From assembly GCA_963704975.1 (NCBI GenBank), contig CAVPIK010000031.1:62001-126000 (forward strand): 64,000 bases of DNA, given 5' to 3'. The stretch is from JAGNDO01 sp963704975. GTDB taxonomy: Bacteria; Chloroflexota; Anaerolineae; Caldilineales; Caldilineaceae. This document shows, in pieces, positions 1 through 11,573 of this stretch (position 1 is its first letter; the number at the start of each line of letters is the position of its first letter). The position numbers and the translations under genes were made by a program. Below the pieces are notes generated by a model. It was given only the letters and a program-made list of their open reading frames with translations, searched no databases and had not been told where the DNA came from.

Positions 1-4
1 GCCC

Positions 5-33
5 ATTATAGGTCCCCGCCCCGCCGAAGTCAA
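5..33 (-). promoter_or_regulatory. Sigma70 promoter reading left out of the window
   Basis: On the minus strand this reads TTGACT, a 17-bp spacer, then TATAAT. The box and its flanks (GTTGACT...TATAATGGGC) are nearly identical to the promoters at 741-769 and 1627-1655, so it probably drives a gene lying beyond the left edge. Confidence 0.6.
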
Positions 34-96
34 CGAATCTCACTGCCGACAACTTCGGTCAGAATGACCCATCGTCTGGGCCATCCCTCACAGAAA

Positions 97-137
97 AGTC
101 CGAACGCCTGCATCCCAGGGAGCAGGCGTTCGGACTT
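97..137 (-). terminator. Hairpin terminator of the DsrE-like gene (GAACGCCTGC family)
   Basis: Inverted repeat with arms AGTCCGAACGCCTGC and its complement around a short loop, followed on the minus strand by a T-rich run. It lies downstream of the minus-strand gene at 213-614. Related hairpins occur at 865-902, 1982-2019 and 2170-2204, so the terminator belongs to a local repeat family. Confidence 0.65.
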
Positions 138-212
138 TCTGTGGCAATCGTCAAAAGCGGTCAGAGGGCCGCAACCCCCCGGCCACCCACATTCACCCCT
201 GTCGGAGCCTGA

Positions 213-614
213 CTAAAGGGTGATTACCTGGTCGGGCATATTCCCGGCCAGGGCGGCGTATAGATCGGGGAAGCAGCCGACGGCCACCCCCTCCACGGTG
301 TTGAGCGTCCGCACTTCTCCTGGGGCTGTGCGGCCTTGACCGTCACCGTCACACCATCGGGGCTCGCCTTCGGCCAGGTTGCGTTCCAAGGCGCACATGT
401 CGCACATCATCAACAACATGCCCGTCTCTTTGGCCACCTTGGCCAATCGCTCCCCCACCGGGTCGCCTTCGCGCAGAACGAAGGTGTTGTCATCAAAGAA
501 AAACATGCCCACCACCTCAACACCGTGGGTCTTGGCTTCGAGTTGGGGCAGGATCATCTTGGCCAGTTTGTAGCTTGCGGATCTGGGCATTGCGAAAACA
601 TAGGCAACTTTCAT
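213..614 (-). CDS. DsrE/DsrF-like small sulfur-relay-type protein
   Basis: The 133-residue product begins MKVAYVFAMPRSASYKLAKM and contains MMCDMCALERNL around residues 68-80, matching the fold and length of DsrE-like proteins, which handle persulfide sulfur on a conserved cysteine. The CxxC-like pair (MCDMCA) is the probable reactive site. It stands alone behind its own promoter (741-769), with a hairpin terminator downstream. No other sulfur-oxidation genes are in the window, so the substrate cannot be named. The family assignment is by overall resemblance; the reaction is inference. Confidence 0.65.
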   Translation of the reverse strand: MKVAYVFAMPRSASYKLAKMILPQLEAKTHGVEVVGMFFFDDNTFVLREGDPVGERLAKVAKETGMLLMMCDMCALERNLAEGEPRWCDGDGQGRTAPGEVRTLNTVEGVAVGCFPDLYAALAGNMPDQVITL

Positions 615-740
615 AGGTCAGTTTTGGCTCCTTGGATTTGTCGGGATTACCCCGGTTTGGCGTTTACCTTCAGATAGATTCTTCATAGCCGGCTACGTTT
701 GACGCCCCCTGGCCGGGCCGATGACCAGCCAAGAGCGCCC

Positions 741-769
741 ATTATAGTTCCCCGGTTGGTCAGAGTCAA
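741..769 (-). promoter_or_regulatory. Sigma70 promoter of the DsrE-like gene
   Basis: Minus strand TTGACT, 17-bp spacer, TATAAT. It lies about 130 bp upstream of the ATG at 614. Confidence 0.7.
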
Positions 770-864
770 CACTACCATTTTTGCGTCGAAGGCTGCACGC
801 CCTCAATGGTGAATGGTCTGACCCAAGGGCAGTCCATCGTTCCGGCAATCCCATCCGCAGAAAA

Positions 865-902
865 GCCGAACGCCTGCATCCTTGGATGCAGGCGTTCGGC
901 TT
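865..902 (-). terminator. Hairpin terminator after the toxin-antitoxin pair
   Basis: Near-perfect inverted repeat with arms AAGCCGAACGCCTGCATCC and complement. On the minus strand it follows the toxin stop at 916 and ends in a T-rich stretch. It is the best preserved member of the GAACGCCTGC hairpin family. Confidence 0.7.
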
Positions 903-915
903 TGATGAAGATAGG

Positions 916-1185
916 CTACATCGACTGGATTACTCGCTCATATTCGTCGTGCGGACCGATCCAGAACCAGTAGATGGTGTCGCCCTCCACCAATCCCAAA
1001 GCTCGGTACGCATCGGTGATGCGCACCGAGTTGACCGGGCGATGGTTACCCACGCGCTTGAACTGCAATCCCGGGGACTCAGGATGTACTTGCCAGATCC
1101 GATATGCCTTGACCGCCCGTTGACGAATGCTGCTCGGCAGTCGGTAGTATAACGTCCAGAATTGGGGGAGCGTTTGCGAGTTCAT
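916..1185 (-). CDS. RelE/ParE-superfamily toxin-like protein
   Basis: An 89-residue protein with the layout of RelE/ParE-fold toxins: an N-terminal helical hairpin (LPSSIRQRAVKAYRIWQ), then strands with GLQFKRVG, VRITDAYRALGLVEGD and YWFWIGPHDEYERVI. The FKRVG...RITDAYRA pattern is typical of the subgroup that also contains plasmid-type mRNA interferases. Its ATG overlaps the stop of the upstream antitoxin (1182-1517) by 4 bp, implying translational coupling. Known members cleave ribosome-bound mRNA or poison gyrase; which applies here cannot be read from sequence. Confidence 0.75.
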   Translation of the reverse strand: MNSQTLPQFWTLYYRLPSSIRQRAVKAYRIWQVHPESPGLQFKRVGNHRPVNSVRITDAYRALGLVEGDTIYWFWIGPHDEYERVIQSM

Positions 1186-1517
1186 TTTGGCGCAAGCTCA
1201 CCGTTGGCGGTGAACGCCATTGGCCTGGCCTTGCCGGCTCGAATGGCTGCCAGCGCCTCATCCGCCAATTTGTTCAGAGCGAGTTGGCCCCCTTCGGAGG
1301 ACAGGAGTTCATCCCACCGTGCATCAGATTCAGTGTAGCTATCGTCAGGGTCTGCGTCTTCCTCAAAGAAGTCGAGATCTGTCGTCTGGGCTGTCTCGGC
1401 GGCCAGGAAACGGGCGAAGGCAAAAAGTTGCGCCTTGCGCTCTGGGGGCAGACTATGCACAATGGTGATGAGGTTGTGTTCACCAATAGTTGTTGGCACT
1501 GCGACCTGCTCTGCCAT
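1182..1517 (-). CDS. Cognate antitoxin-like protein of the RelE/ParE pair
   Basis: A 111-residue, acidic, largely helical protein. The central segment DLDFFEEDADPDDSYTESD is highly acidic, as expected of a disordered toxin-binding region, and LPPERKAQLFAFARFLA resembles the N-terminal helix of a family of antitoxins and of DUF2281-like proteins. It precedes the toxin and overlaps it by 4 bp. The ATG at 1517 has a good ribosome site (GAGGAGA) 7 bp upstream and a consensus promoter at 1627-1655. The assignment rests mainly on gene context. Confidence 0.7.
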   Translation of the reverse strand: MAEQVAVPTTIGEHNLITIVHSLPPERKAQLFAFARFLAAETAQTTDLDFFEEDADPDDSYTESDARWDELLSSEGGQLALNKLADEALAAIRAGKARPMAFTANGELAPK

Positions 1518-1626
1518 AGTTTCTCCTCACGTTAACCAGATAGGGGGTGTCCGCTCTGAATTGCCCAAGGTTGAAGCCAACCTTCTGTACAGCAATTGCC
1601 TCGACTGAATGACCCACACGTTGCCC

Positions 1627-1655
1627 ATTATAGACTCTCTCTTGACGGCAGTCAA
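1627..1655 (-). promoter_or_regulatory. Sigma70 promoter of the toxin-antitoxin operon
   Basis: Minus strand TTGACT, 17-bp spacer, TATAAT, about 110 bp upstream of the antitoxin start. Confidence 0.75.
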
Positions 1656-1669
1656 CAAGGCCAGAATTG

Positions 1670-2165
1670 CTAAATTGGCCTATCCCAGGATGATCTGTCA
1701 CCCTCGTTCCGCTTATGATGGAAACGAACCGGACTATCCCGAAAAGGGCCGGTTCCTCTTGCGTTGAGGTCGATTCGTTGGCCCATTCTTTGAATGGACC
1801 CATTCCGGGATGGGCGGGTAAATCTCCCGCATTCTGCGCCCATTCCGGGAATGGGCCAAGCCCACCCACTCGACCCAAGATCGCCCCGGCCCTTTCCCGG
1901 AATGTCCAAGTACATCCAACGGCGGATGTCCTGCGCCCGAAAAACCATTTCCAAAAATAGAATCCACCCCCGCCACAGAAAAGCGGAACGCCCGCATCCC
2001 AGGATGCAGGCGTTCCGCTCTGGCGGACGGCTCCCCACCATTCCGGGAATGGGCCACCTCCATCCACTCGACCCAAGATCGCCCGGCCCTTTCCCGGAAT
2101 GCCCGAGTGCATCCCCCGGCGGATGTCCTGCGCCCGAAAATACCGTGAACTGTCACCGCAATCCA
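1670..2165. repeat. GGGAATGGGCC repeat field (diverged units)
   Basis: This gene-free stretch is filled by imperfect units containing CCATTCCGGGAATGGGCC palindromes followed by ACTCGACCCAAGATCGCC and CGGCCCTTTCCCGGAATG. The second half (about 2036-2140) repeats the pattern of the first (about 1840-1945). A better preserved tandem copy of the same family lies at 42548-43079. Long open frames across it encode periodic HSRNG/IPGMG-like peptides and are artefacts of the repeat. Confidence 0.75.
1982..2019. repeat. GAACGCCTGC-family hairpin
   Basis: Arms AGCGGAACGCCCGCATCC and complement, embedded in the GGGAATGGGCC repeat field rather than after a gene. Same family as the terminators at 97-137 and 865-902. 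Confidence 0.6.
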
Positions 2166-2169
2166 TAGG

Positions 2170-2204
2170 AAAGCAGAACGCCTGCATTCCAGGGGCAGGC
2201 GATT
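2170..2204 (-). terminator. Degenerate GAACGCCTGC hairpin at the end of the TOPRIM-like gene
   Basis: A shorter, imperfect member of the hairpin family immediately after (and touching) the stop of the minus-strand gene at 2203. Confidence 0.45.
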
Positions 2205-2847
2205 AGGCCATCCATGGCGGCGCTTTGCCAAACCAACGGCTCAGGGTTTCTCGCAATAATGTGAAGGCAGGGTCTTGGCATCGGGTTAGGCTGACTCTTT
2301 GGGCCAGTTCTTGAAACAGGGCGGAGGATCTGGGGCGCCTCTGCTGGCGTAGCAAGGCTTCGAGCAGTTCTTTGGGCTGGGTAGGTTTGGGGTCTCCCAC
2401 TGCCCAACAGGCCAGTTCATTCGCCAAATCGTGGATCTCTTCCCACGTCGAGCGCAAAACTTGTGGCACAACGTCAGAGTCGGCCCAAACCCATGCTTCC
2501 AACTCTGGATCGATCACTATGATCTGGCATCGCCCCTCATCCCACCCTTTGACGGCCATCTGTTGCAGCAGATCAGCTCGCAGTTGCTCCGCTCCGCCCG
2601 CTGGTGCCCCATCCCATGCCAGATCAATCACCACTAGCGCACAGGTATGGCTGGAAAGAAAAGGGGCGAGAAAATCGGCTGCTTGATGATAAACGCCCGG
2701 ATCCTTGAGTGGGTGGCGATAGATATCGACGATAACATCCCGGATACCCAGGGATTGTTGACGAGCCGTAAGCAACGCCTCAATGGTCTTTTCTTGTTGC
2801 ACATCCGCAACCAACACAACCAGGTCTGCTTGTATGTCCTGACTCAT
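2203..2847 (-). CDS. TOPRIM-like protein paired with an OLD-type ATPase (candidate defence nuclease)
   Basis: The 214-residue protein has an alternating beta/alpha order with acidic residues at strand ends: LVVLVADVQQEKTIEALL (N-terminus), ALVVIDLAWDG (about residue 71) and IIVIDPELEAWVWAD (about residue 110). This arrangement, with the PELEAW signature, is seen in RloB/DUF4276-like TOPRIM-related proteins and in a family of about 200-residue partners of AAA ATPases in phage-defence loci (MAD4-like). Its start overlaps the ATPase stop by 4 bp, so the two are co-translated. Nuclease activity is inference; I see no methyltransferase or other MADS genes here. Confidence 0.6.
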   Translation of the reverse strand: MSQDIQADLVVLVADVQQEKTIEALLTARQQSLGIRDVIVDIYRHPLKDPGVYHQAADFLAPFLSSHTCALVVIDLAWDGAPAGGAEQLRADLLQQMAVKGWDEGRCQIIVIDPELEAWVWADSDVVPQVLRSTWEEIHDLANELACWAVGDPKPTQPKELLEALLRQQRRPRSSALFQELAQRVSLTRCQDPAFTLLRETLSRWFGKAPPWMA

Positions 2848-4136
2848 CCGAGCACCCCCGCCGCGTAGAGGGTGGAGAGATCGACCTCGCCCCGCCAGTT
2901 CTTGAGGGCGGGATGGTGATCCCCGCTGACAATGCTGACAGCCCCGGAGGGATTTTTGGCAAAACAGAGCAGTTGGCTGGGGGCTGCCAAGCCCAGAAAG
3001 AGGGGAGAGTGGGTGGCAACCAACACCTGCCCACTATATACGGATGATAGCGACTGAAAGACACCCTCTACGGCCCTGGGATGGATGCCATTTTCAGGCT
3101 CTTCGATCAAATAGACGTTTGATTGTTCCGGCAAATAGGCCAGAAGGGTCAACGCCAGAAGACGCAGGGTGCCGTCGGAGACCAGCCAAGACGGGATGGG
3201 GTCCGAACCACTCTTGTAGGCCAGGGCTAAATATAGATGGCGATCCTCTGGCCGTTCGTAAACTTTTACGTCTCTAATATCGGGTAGGATTGTGCGGATG
3301 TGGGCGATCCAATCCCGATAGTGCAGGGGATGAGACCGTTCGAGATCATGAATGACGATGGGAAGATTCGCCCCCTCCACATGAAAAGATCGGGAGGCCG
3401 ACGGACTGACCGGACGGCGCATGGCTGCGCTGTTGAGCGCCAGCACCTGGATTCCGTCCAAAAGTAGGTTGCGCAGCCAGATAGCGATGGGAAAGCGACT
3501 CGTATCGTCGGGCAAGCCTGATAGGGCGGCCTTGCGCTCGCCTACCCGGTATTGGATGTTCCATTGGCCACTCTCGGATTTGTAGTAATCGTTGCCCGAT
3601 TGGGGAACCTTTTTGGCCACGGTCTGCCATCCCGATGGCGTCTTGCCCGTGGTCATGATTGTTTTTGGGGGGGATGGTTCCGTGGGAAATAGGGGCAGTT
3701 GATTCTGCCGGGGTGGCTTCCCCGCCTTGGCGCTGTCGATCAGCCAGAGGATCTCGGCCTTGATCTCCAATTCCCCCTGGGGTCCTTTGCCAAAGGCGAC
3801 TTCGTAACGGGCCAGATCCGCCCCCGCGTTGCCGTTTCCATTCTTGGCGGCGCGTACCCAATCGGGGACAGTGAATTCGACCGCCAACTCAAAGCTGTCG
3901 GCAATCTGGTTGAAGATCAGTTCATCCAAGCTGCGGGCGCGCCCTTGGCCGGAATTCCGCCCGAAGAGCAGTGCTTCATCCAGTCCGCTACGCACGAAAT
4001 CACCCAATAGGGCCACCACATCTAAAAAGGTGGATTTACCAGAGGCGTTGGGACCGACCAGCACCTGAAACTGCCCTATTTCCTGGGAGATGTAGCGCAG
4101 GCTACGGAAGTTCAGTGCTTCGATGCGGTGAATCAT
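2844..4136 (-). CDS. AAA family ATPase of the OLD/RecF-like (AAA_15/AAA_21) type
   Basis: A 430-residue ABC-type ATPase. Visible motifs are Walker A GPNASGKST (about residues 29-37), an ABC-like LVSDGTLRLLAL region (about 318), Walker B/D-loop LIEEPENGIHPRAV (about 344) and the H-loop ATHSPLFLG (about 377). There is no C-terminal TOPRIM domain as in single-chain OLD nucleases; instead the overlapping next gene supplies a TOPRIM-like protein. The pair resembles two-gene OLD, Gabija, Septu and RloA/RloB-type systems, in which the ATPase senses or processes DNA and licenses a nuclease. The ATG at 4136 continues directly into MIHRIEALNFRSL, the typical N-terminus of this family. Confidence 0.85.
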   Translation of the reverse strand: MIHRIEALNFRSLRYISQEIGQFQVLVGPNASGKSTFLDVVALLGDFVRSGLDEALLFGRNSGQGRARSLDELIFNQIADSFELAVEFTVPDWVRAAKNGNGNAGADLARYEVAFGKGPQGELEIKAEILWLIDSAKAGKPPRQNQLPLFPTEPSPPKTIMTTGKTPSGWQTVAKKVPQSGNDYYKSESGQWNIQYRVGERKAALSGLPDDTSRFPIAIWLRNLLLDGIQVLALNSAAMRRPVSPSASRSFHVEGANLPIVIHDLERSHPLHYRDWIAHIRTILPDIRDVKVYERPEDRHLYLALAYKSGSDPIPSWLVSDGTLRLLALTLLAYLPEQSNVYLIEEPENGIHPRAVEGVFQSLSSVYSGQVLVATHSPLFLGLAAPSQLLCFAKNPSGAVSIVSGDHHPALKNWRGEVDLSTLYAAGVLG

Positions 4137-4421
4137 GGAGGTGTTCCTTCCAAGAAGATCTTATGAATTTCGAAAGCCTGCTCGAATGTGAGTGTCCTTG
4201 GGCGTGCCATTAAGGGATTGGGGTTGGAGATCGAGATGCTCAATCTTGCAAAAGCAGAATGGCTGAGAGAAGCGGAGTCTGCTGTTCTCAGTATATGCGA
4301 AGGATAGAGGTTTGCTCAAACTGGATGCTATGCATTCCGGGAATGGCAAAGCCCCCCACCCCACACCCCATCCTCCTTCCAACCTGACAACCCCACCCCC
4401 CTCATGGTAAACTCCCACCCC
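4137..4421. other. Intergenic region between divergent ATPase and EndoQ-UvrD genes
   Basis: Holds one isolated half-unit of the GGGAATGGGCC family (GCATTCCGGGAATGGC near 4331) and C-rich DNA. No promoter with both boxes could be read with confidence. Confidence 0.5.
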
Positions 4422-7860
<3,439 letters not shown>

Positions 7861-7886
7861 GCTACTCGTGATGTCCCCCAAAAGCT

Positions 7887-7972
7887 AGCGCCGGTTGAGT
7901 AGGCCGACTTAACCAACCAATCCCGCAGACCTAGGAATAAGGCCGTATCGAAACCAGAGCGGGTTAACCTGC
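7887..7972. repeat. Partial copy of the GCGCAGGTTGAGTAG element
   Basis: AGCGCCGGTTGAGTAGGCCG followed by GGCCGTATCGAAACC and GCGGGTTAACC matches the first half of the elements at 39993-40151 and 53072-53258. The right terminal repeat is missing. A short GTTCGCATC...GATGCGAAC hairpin follows near 7989-8010. Confidence 0.6.
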
Positions 7973-8022
7973 ACCCCTCGACGCCGACCCGTTCGCATCA
8001 GGGGATGCGAACTCCTCACTCA

Positions 8023-8050
8023 ATCAACCAATCAACCAATCAACCAATCC
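8023..8050 (+). repeat. Short tandem repeat CAACCAAT (8 bp, about 3.5 units)
   Basis: Perfect 8-bp tandem copies immediately upstream of the aldo/keto reductase ribosome site (AAAGGAG). Same word class as the complementary TTGATTGGTTGG runs near 26178 and 62855. Confidence 0.7.
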
Positions 8051-8066
8051 ACAAAGGAGCCACCCC

Positions 8067-9048
8067 ATGCAATACACCAACCTCGGCCCCACCGGCCTCA
8101 AAGTCTCCCGCATCTGCCTGGGCATGATGACCTATGGCACATCCAAATGGCGGGACTGGGTGCTGGACGAGGACGCCAGCCGCCCCTTCATCCAGCGGGC
8201 GCTGGAACTGGGCATCAACTTCTTCGACACCGCGGACATGTACTCCGTGGGCGTCAGCGAAGAGGTGACAGGCCGGGCCTTGCGGGACTTCGCCCAGCGA
8301 GATCGTGTAGTCATCGCCACCAAAGTCTTCAATCCCATGAGCGACGACATCAACGACCGGGGGCTGAGCCGCAAGCACATCATGGACGCCATCGACAAGA
8401 GCCTGACCCGCCTGGGCACGGACTATGTGGACCTCTACCAGACCCACCGCTGGGACTACGACACGCCCATCGAGGAGACAATGGAGGCCCTCCACGACGT
8501 GGTCAAGGCCGGGAAGGCCCGCTACATCGGCGCGTCCAGCATGTACGCCTGGCAGTTCGCCAAGGCCCAGCATGTGGCCGAGCGCCACGGCTGGACGAAG
8601 TTCGTCACCATGCAGAACCACTACAACCTGGTCTATCGGGAAGAAGAGCGGGAGATGATCCCCCTCTGCCTGGACCAAGGCGTGGGGCTGATCCCGTGGA
8701 GTCCCTTGGCCCGGGGCTTCCTGGCCGGCAACCGCACCAAGGACAAAAGCGGCGACACCACCCGCTCCAAGATCGGACGGCTTCGCCCACGGCCTCTACT
8801 ATGCGGAGGGGGATTTCGCCATCGTGGATCGTGTAGTCGAAGTGGCAGAAAGGCATGGGGTCAAAGCGGCCCAGGTGGCCATCGCCTGGATGTTGCAGAA
8901 GCCCGGCGTCACCGCCCCCATCATCGGGGCCAGCAAGATGTATCAGCTTGAGGACGCCGTCGCCGCCCTGGACATCGTCCTCAGCGCCGAAGATGTGGCC
9001 TATTTGGAAGAGCCGTATCAGCCGCATGGGATACTTGGGCACAGCTAA
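8067..9048 (+). CDS. Aldo/keto reductase, one frameshift
   Basis: About 327 residues when joined across a single frame break near 8775. It has the AKR (alpha/beta)8 barrel motifs: catalytic Asp/Tyr in FFDTADMYSVGVSEE, Lys in VVIATKVF, His in YQTHRWDYDTPIEETMEAL, the cofactor-side NHYNLVYREEEREM and SPLARG, and the C-terminal NADPH-site GVTAPIIGASKMYQLEDAV. It most resembles the AKR11/YajO-like group acting on aldehydes or sugars with NADPH; the true substrate is unknown. The ATG follows AAAGGAG by 8 bp. Removing one G at the break restores SKIDGFAHGLYY, so the break is probably a sequencing error. Confidence 0.88.
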
Positions 9049-9052
9049 AAAC

Positions 9053-9212
9053 AAGGCAAAAGGCAAAGTAGGCAAAAGGCAAAAGTGTGAACGTGGTTGA
9101 CCAGATTCGTGGACTTCGTGGGCGGTAGTATTCGCCCACAACGCCGATCTAAACTCAACCACGTTCAACCTTTTGCCTTTTGCACTTTGCCTTTTGCCTT
9201 TTGCTTTCTTTC
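9053..9212. repeat. Inverted-pair heptamer element (GGCAAAA arms), copy 1
   Basis: The left arm is tandem GGCAAAA heptamers, the right arm their complement (TTTTGCC). The roughly 85-bp core begins GTGAACGTGG and ends CCACGTTCAA, itself an inverted repeat, and contains GATTCGTGGACTTCGTGGGC. The same core and arms recur in the same order at 17843-18013, so this is one dispersed element. It directly follows the reductase stop. Downstream to 9335 is a palindromic GAGAGCCGG...CCGGCTCTC hairpin (about 9250-9292) that probably serves as a terminator. Confidence 0.8.
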
Positions 9213-9335
9213 CCCATCGTCGCAACACACAACATCCACACAAAACAAGAAAGAGAGCCGGACAGGGAAATCTTCCCCAACCGGCTCTCTTTCTTGTTCA
9301 TCCTACTTTGTCCCTGACGATCAGGGACCACTAGA

Positions 9336-9731
9336 TTATGCGGTGGACGGATGCATCCCCCGCCGCCGCAGCCAAACGCCCAGGCTGATGAGGGCGATAG
9401 CGGCCATGCCGGTCAGGATCACCATGATCTCCTGGGCCATGGGGACGCCAGTGGGCGGCAGACCGGCGATCTCGATCTCTTTGCCGACTTGATCGCCATC
9501 GACATCCAGTTCAAACACGCACCCGCCTTGGGGACCAATCAATGACTCGGCCTTGGCACGGGTCTTGAAGGGGTGGTCCTTGGTGCCATTGTTGGGGCTC
9601 ATATCATCCCCCCCATCTGGCTGAAAATAGGCGATCCCTGCATTGCAGGGCGACGTGTAGGCGACGGCCGGCACGATGGCCGCTGCCAGGAGCATGACAA
9701 TTACAAGGGCTAACATCAAACTGCGTGACAT
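9336..9731 (-). CDS. Sortase-anchored surface protein with LPPTG signal
   Basis: This 131-residue protein has an N-terminal signal peptide (hydrophobic MLALVIVMLLAAAIVPAVAYT) and a C-terminal cell-wall sorting signal: LPPTG at about residues 91-95, a hydrophobic segment (IMVILTGMAAIALISLGVW) and a positive tail RRRG. The mature part is short (about 65 residues), Gly/Asp/Asn-rich, with two cysteines. A sortase is encoded 1 kb upstream on the same strand, so it is the probable substrate. A strong ribosome site (AGGAGGTAG) lies before the ATG. The mature domain matches nothing I recognise. Confidence 0.8.
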   Translation of the reverse strand: MSRSLMLALVIVMLLAAAIVPAVAYTSPCNAGIAYFQPDGGDDMSPNNGTKDHPFKTRAKAESLIGPQGGCVFELDVDGDQVGKEIEIAGLPPTGVPMAQEIMVILTGMAAIALISLGVWLRRRGMHPSTA

Positions 9732-9818
9732 AAACTACCTCCTGTCGGGCTAAAACTGGGTGAATGGGTTGAATGGTGGGAAGTTGCAAAGAAAAAATGG
9801 GACGCTGATCTGCCCTGG

Positions 9819-10709
9819 TCACGGCGTTTCCATTAAAAAACGGATTTCGTCACTGATGCGGCGGCGTAGGTCATTGTCGGTGGCCATGAAGAAGGCCTGG
9901 CGTAGGGCCGCCAGCGCCTCGCTCGTCTGGCCGCTCTCTCGCAGAAGAATGCCCTTGTAGAGGCCGAGGGTCGCCTCTTGGGGGAAGTGGGCTTGGGCCG
10001 CGTCCACGGCAACCAGACCCTTCCGCCCACTTCTCCTGGCCCAGCAAGGCCAAAATCAGCACATGATGGTCGCGTAGTCCTGCGATCCCAGCGCCAGGGC
10101 CTGGGATGCGGCCAATTCGGCCTGGGGGAGATCGCCGGTCTCCAAAGCCAGAGGGAGCCAATTGCAGCCAAGGCTGAACCCACTCTGGGCGCAGGGCGGC
10201 GGCTCGTTGCAGGGCGACCACGGCTTGGCCCTCTTCGCCCGCAGCCAGGGCCGCCATGCCCAGGTTGAACTGGATCTCCGCCACGGCCGGCCCGGCCCCG
10301 TCGGCCTGGGTCAACTGGGCCAGGGTGAGTTGGGGATCCTGGGTCGCAGCCTCCAGCACGGCGGTGTTGTTGAGGGCTGGCGCATAGGCCGGATCCGGGT
10401 CAGGCTCGGTGCAGGACGAGACTGGGTTTGTTTAGCAACACCGCTTCCCTGTCAGCGGCCTGGGGTAGGTCTGGGGCAATGAGCTTGGCGAAATCCAACT
10501 GCTTCAGCGCCGTGGCCATCTCCCCCTGGCTGACCGCCTGATCCGCGGACAGGATCAACAGCCCGGCCCCCAACTGGGCCACATCCCGCCAGATCAAAAA
10601 GGTCAACAGCCACCAGCACCGCCAGGGGCAACATGCGTCGGGGCCAGCGGGGCCAGACCCACCTCCCCGCTGGATTCATCGTGGAATCCACCGTAGAAGT
10701 TGGCGTCAT
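9819..10709 (-). CDS. TPR-repeat protein with N-terminal membrane anchor, frame broken
   Basis: Joined over several breaks (near 10610, 10420, 10210, 10030) this is about 295 residues. It starts MTPTSTVDSTMNPAGRW, has a hydrophobic segment (RRMLPLAVLVA), then tetratricopeptide units such as NLGMAALAAGEEGQAVVALQ, LYKGILLRESGQTSEALAAL and DLRRRISDEIRFLMETP at the C-terminus. Its ATG overlaps the sortase stop (ATGA), so the two are one operon. TPR proteins are scaffolds; a role in assembling or presenting sortase substrates is inference from context. Confidence 0.7.
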
Positions 10710-11402
10710 GGGGTCGCTCCAAACGGCCGGGGTTTGGCGATCACCACAATCCGGTCGGCGTTGGTGTAATAGGGGTAACAGGAGACCAGGGTGATCCGCT
10801 CGTCGCCAAAGTCGCTGGCGTAGGACCCGAAGTTGTCGTTCGCCCTCTGCCGGGTCCCGCCGATAGGGGACGATCACGCTCTCTGTGACCTCGTAATAGT
10901 GGGTGCGCAGAGGCGTGTACAGGATGATCTCATCGCCGATCTTTAGATCCGGCAACCGCCGAAAGACTTCGCCCCGCCAATTGTTGTGGCCGGAAAAGAC
11001 CAGATTCGCTTCGTCGCCGGGCAGCGCTTCGTTGCGATGAAAGCCCACCGCGTTGTCCGGCACGGACCATTCCCAGAAAATCTCCCCCCGCCAATCCTTT
11101 TTGGGCAGAGGTTCGGACTTGCGCACGGGCCAGTCCAGATCGATGGCCGGGATCTGGATGCGGGTGGGGGGCAGGGGGCCAGGGGTGGGGGTGACCACGG
11201 GCGACGGGGCCAGGACTGCCAACGCACCGCCCCCAGCCGCAATCTTTTGGGGGAGCGGGGTGGCCGCCAGCAGGGGCAGGGTGACCGTCTGGGCATCCAT
11301 GACCAGATAGCGGGCCGTCTCTGTCACCCGCTCCATCACCGCGCCCCGGGCAAGGCGGACCGCAAACACGATCACCACAATCATCCCGGCTGCGATCAAC
11401 AA
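10706..11402 (-). CDS. Sortase, one frameshift
   Basis: An N-terminal membrane anchor (AAGMIVVIVFAVRLARGAV) precedes a Pro/Thr linker and a sortase domain. The catalytic His is in LVFSGHNNWRGEVFRRL. After one frame break near 10840 the catalytic Cys follows in ITLVSCYPYYTNADRIVVIAK, with Arg in DRIVVIAK. Sortases cut LPXTG-type signals and join the protein to the cell envelope; the protein at 9336-9731 carries such a signal. The layout is that of a class D/E-like enzyme. The N-terminus is uncertain: TTG at 11402 is used here, but the promoter at 11525-11553 leaves room for an upstream start if another indel exists. Removing one A at the break restores EGDDNFGSYASDFGDERITL. Confidence 0.85.
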
Positions 11403-11524
11403 GGCCCCGATGAAGCGAAATAGCTCTAGGTTGGCATTCCGGCCAGATGGCTTGGCGTTTGATGAGATTTGACATAAAGGTTGATGCGTAGATAAAAGGC
11501 GATAATGAAGCGAAGCTAAAGTCG

Positions 11525-11553
11525 ATTATACTTGACAGAAGGAACAATTTCAA
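11525..11553 (-). promoter_or_regulatory. Sigma70 promoter of the sortase operon
   Basis: Minus strand TTGAAA, 17-bp spacer, TATAAT. It diverges from the CHAT-SIR2 promoter. Confidence 0.65.
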
Positions 11554-11573
11554 GTGCCAAAAATCTGCTCTTC

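Larger units (their letters stand above)
615..915. other. Intergenic region between DsrE-like gene and toxin gene
   Basis: Holds the DsrE-like promoter (741-769) and the toxin-antitoxin terminator hairpin (865-902). Short frames here lack recognisable motifs and overlap these signals, so I see no gene. Confidence 0.6.

Noticed and set aside
1480..2187. Long minus-strand open frame of about 235 codons in the repeat field
   Set aside because: Its translation is periodic (FRERAG, PFPEW repeats) and follows the GGGAATGGGCC repeat; it has no family resemblance and overlaps the toxin-antitoxin promoter.
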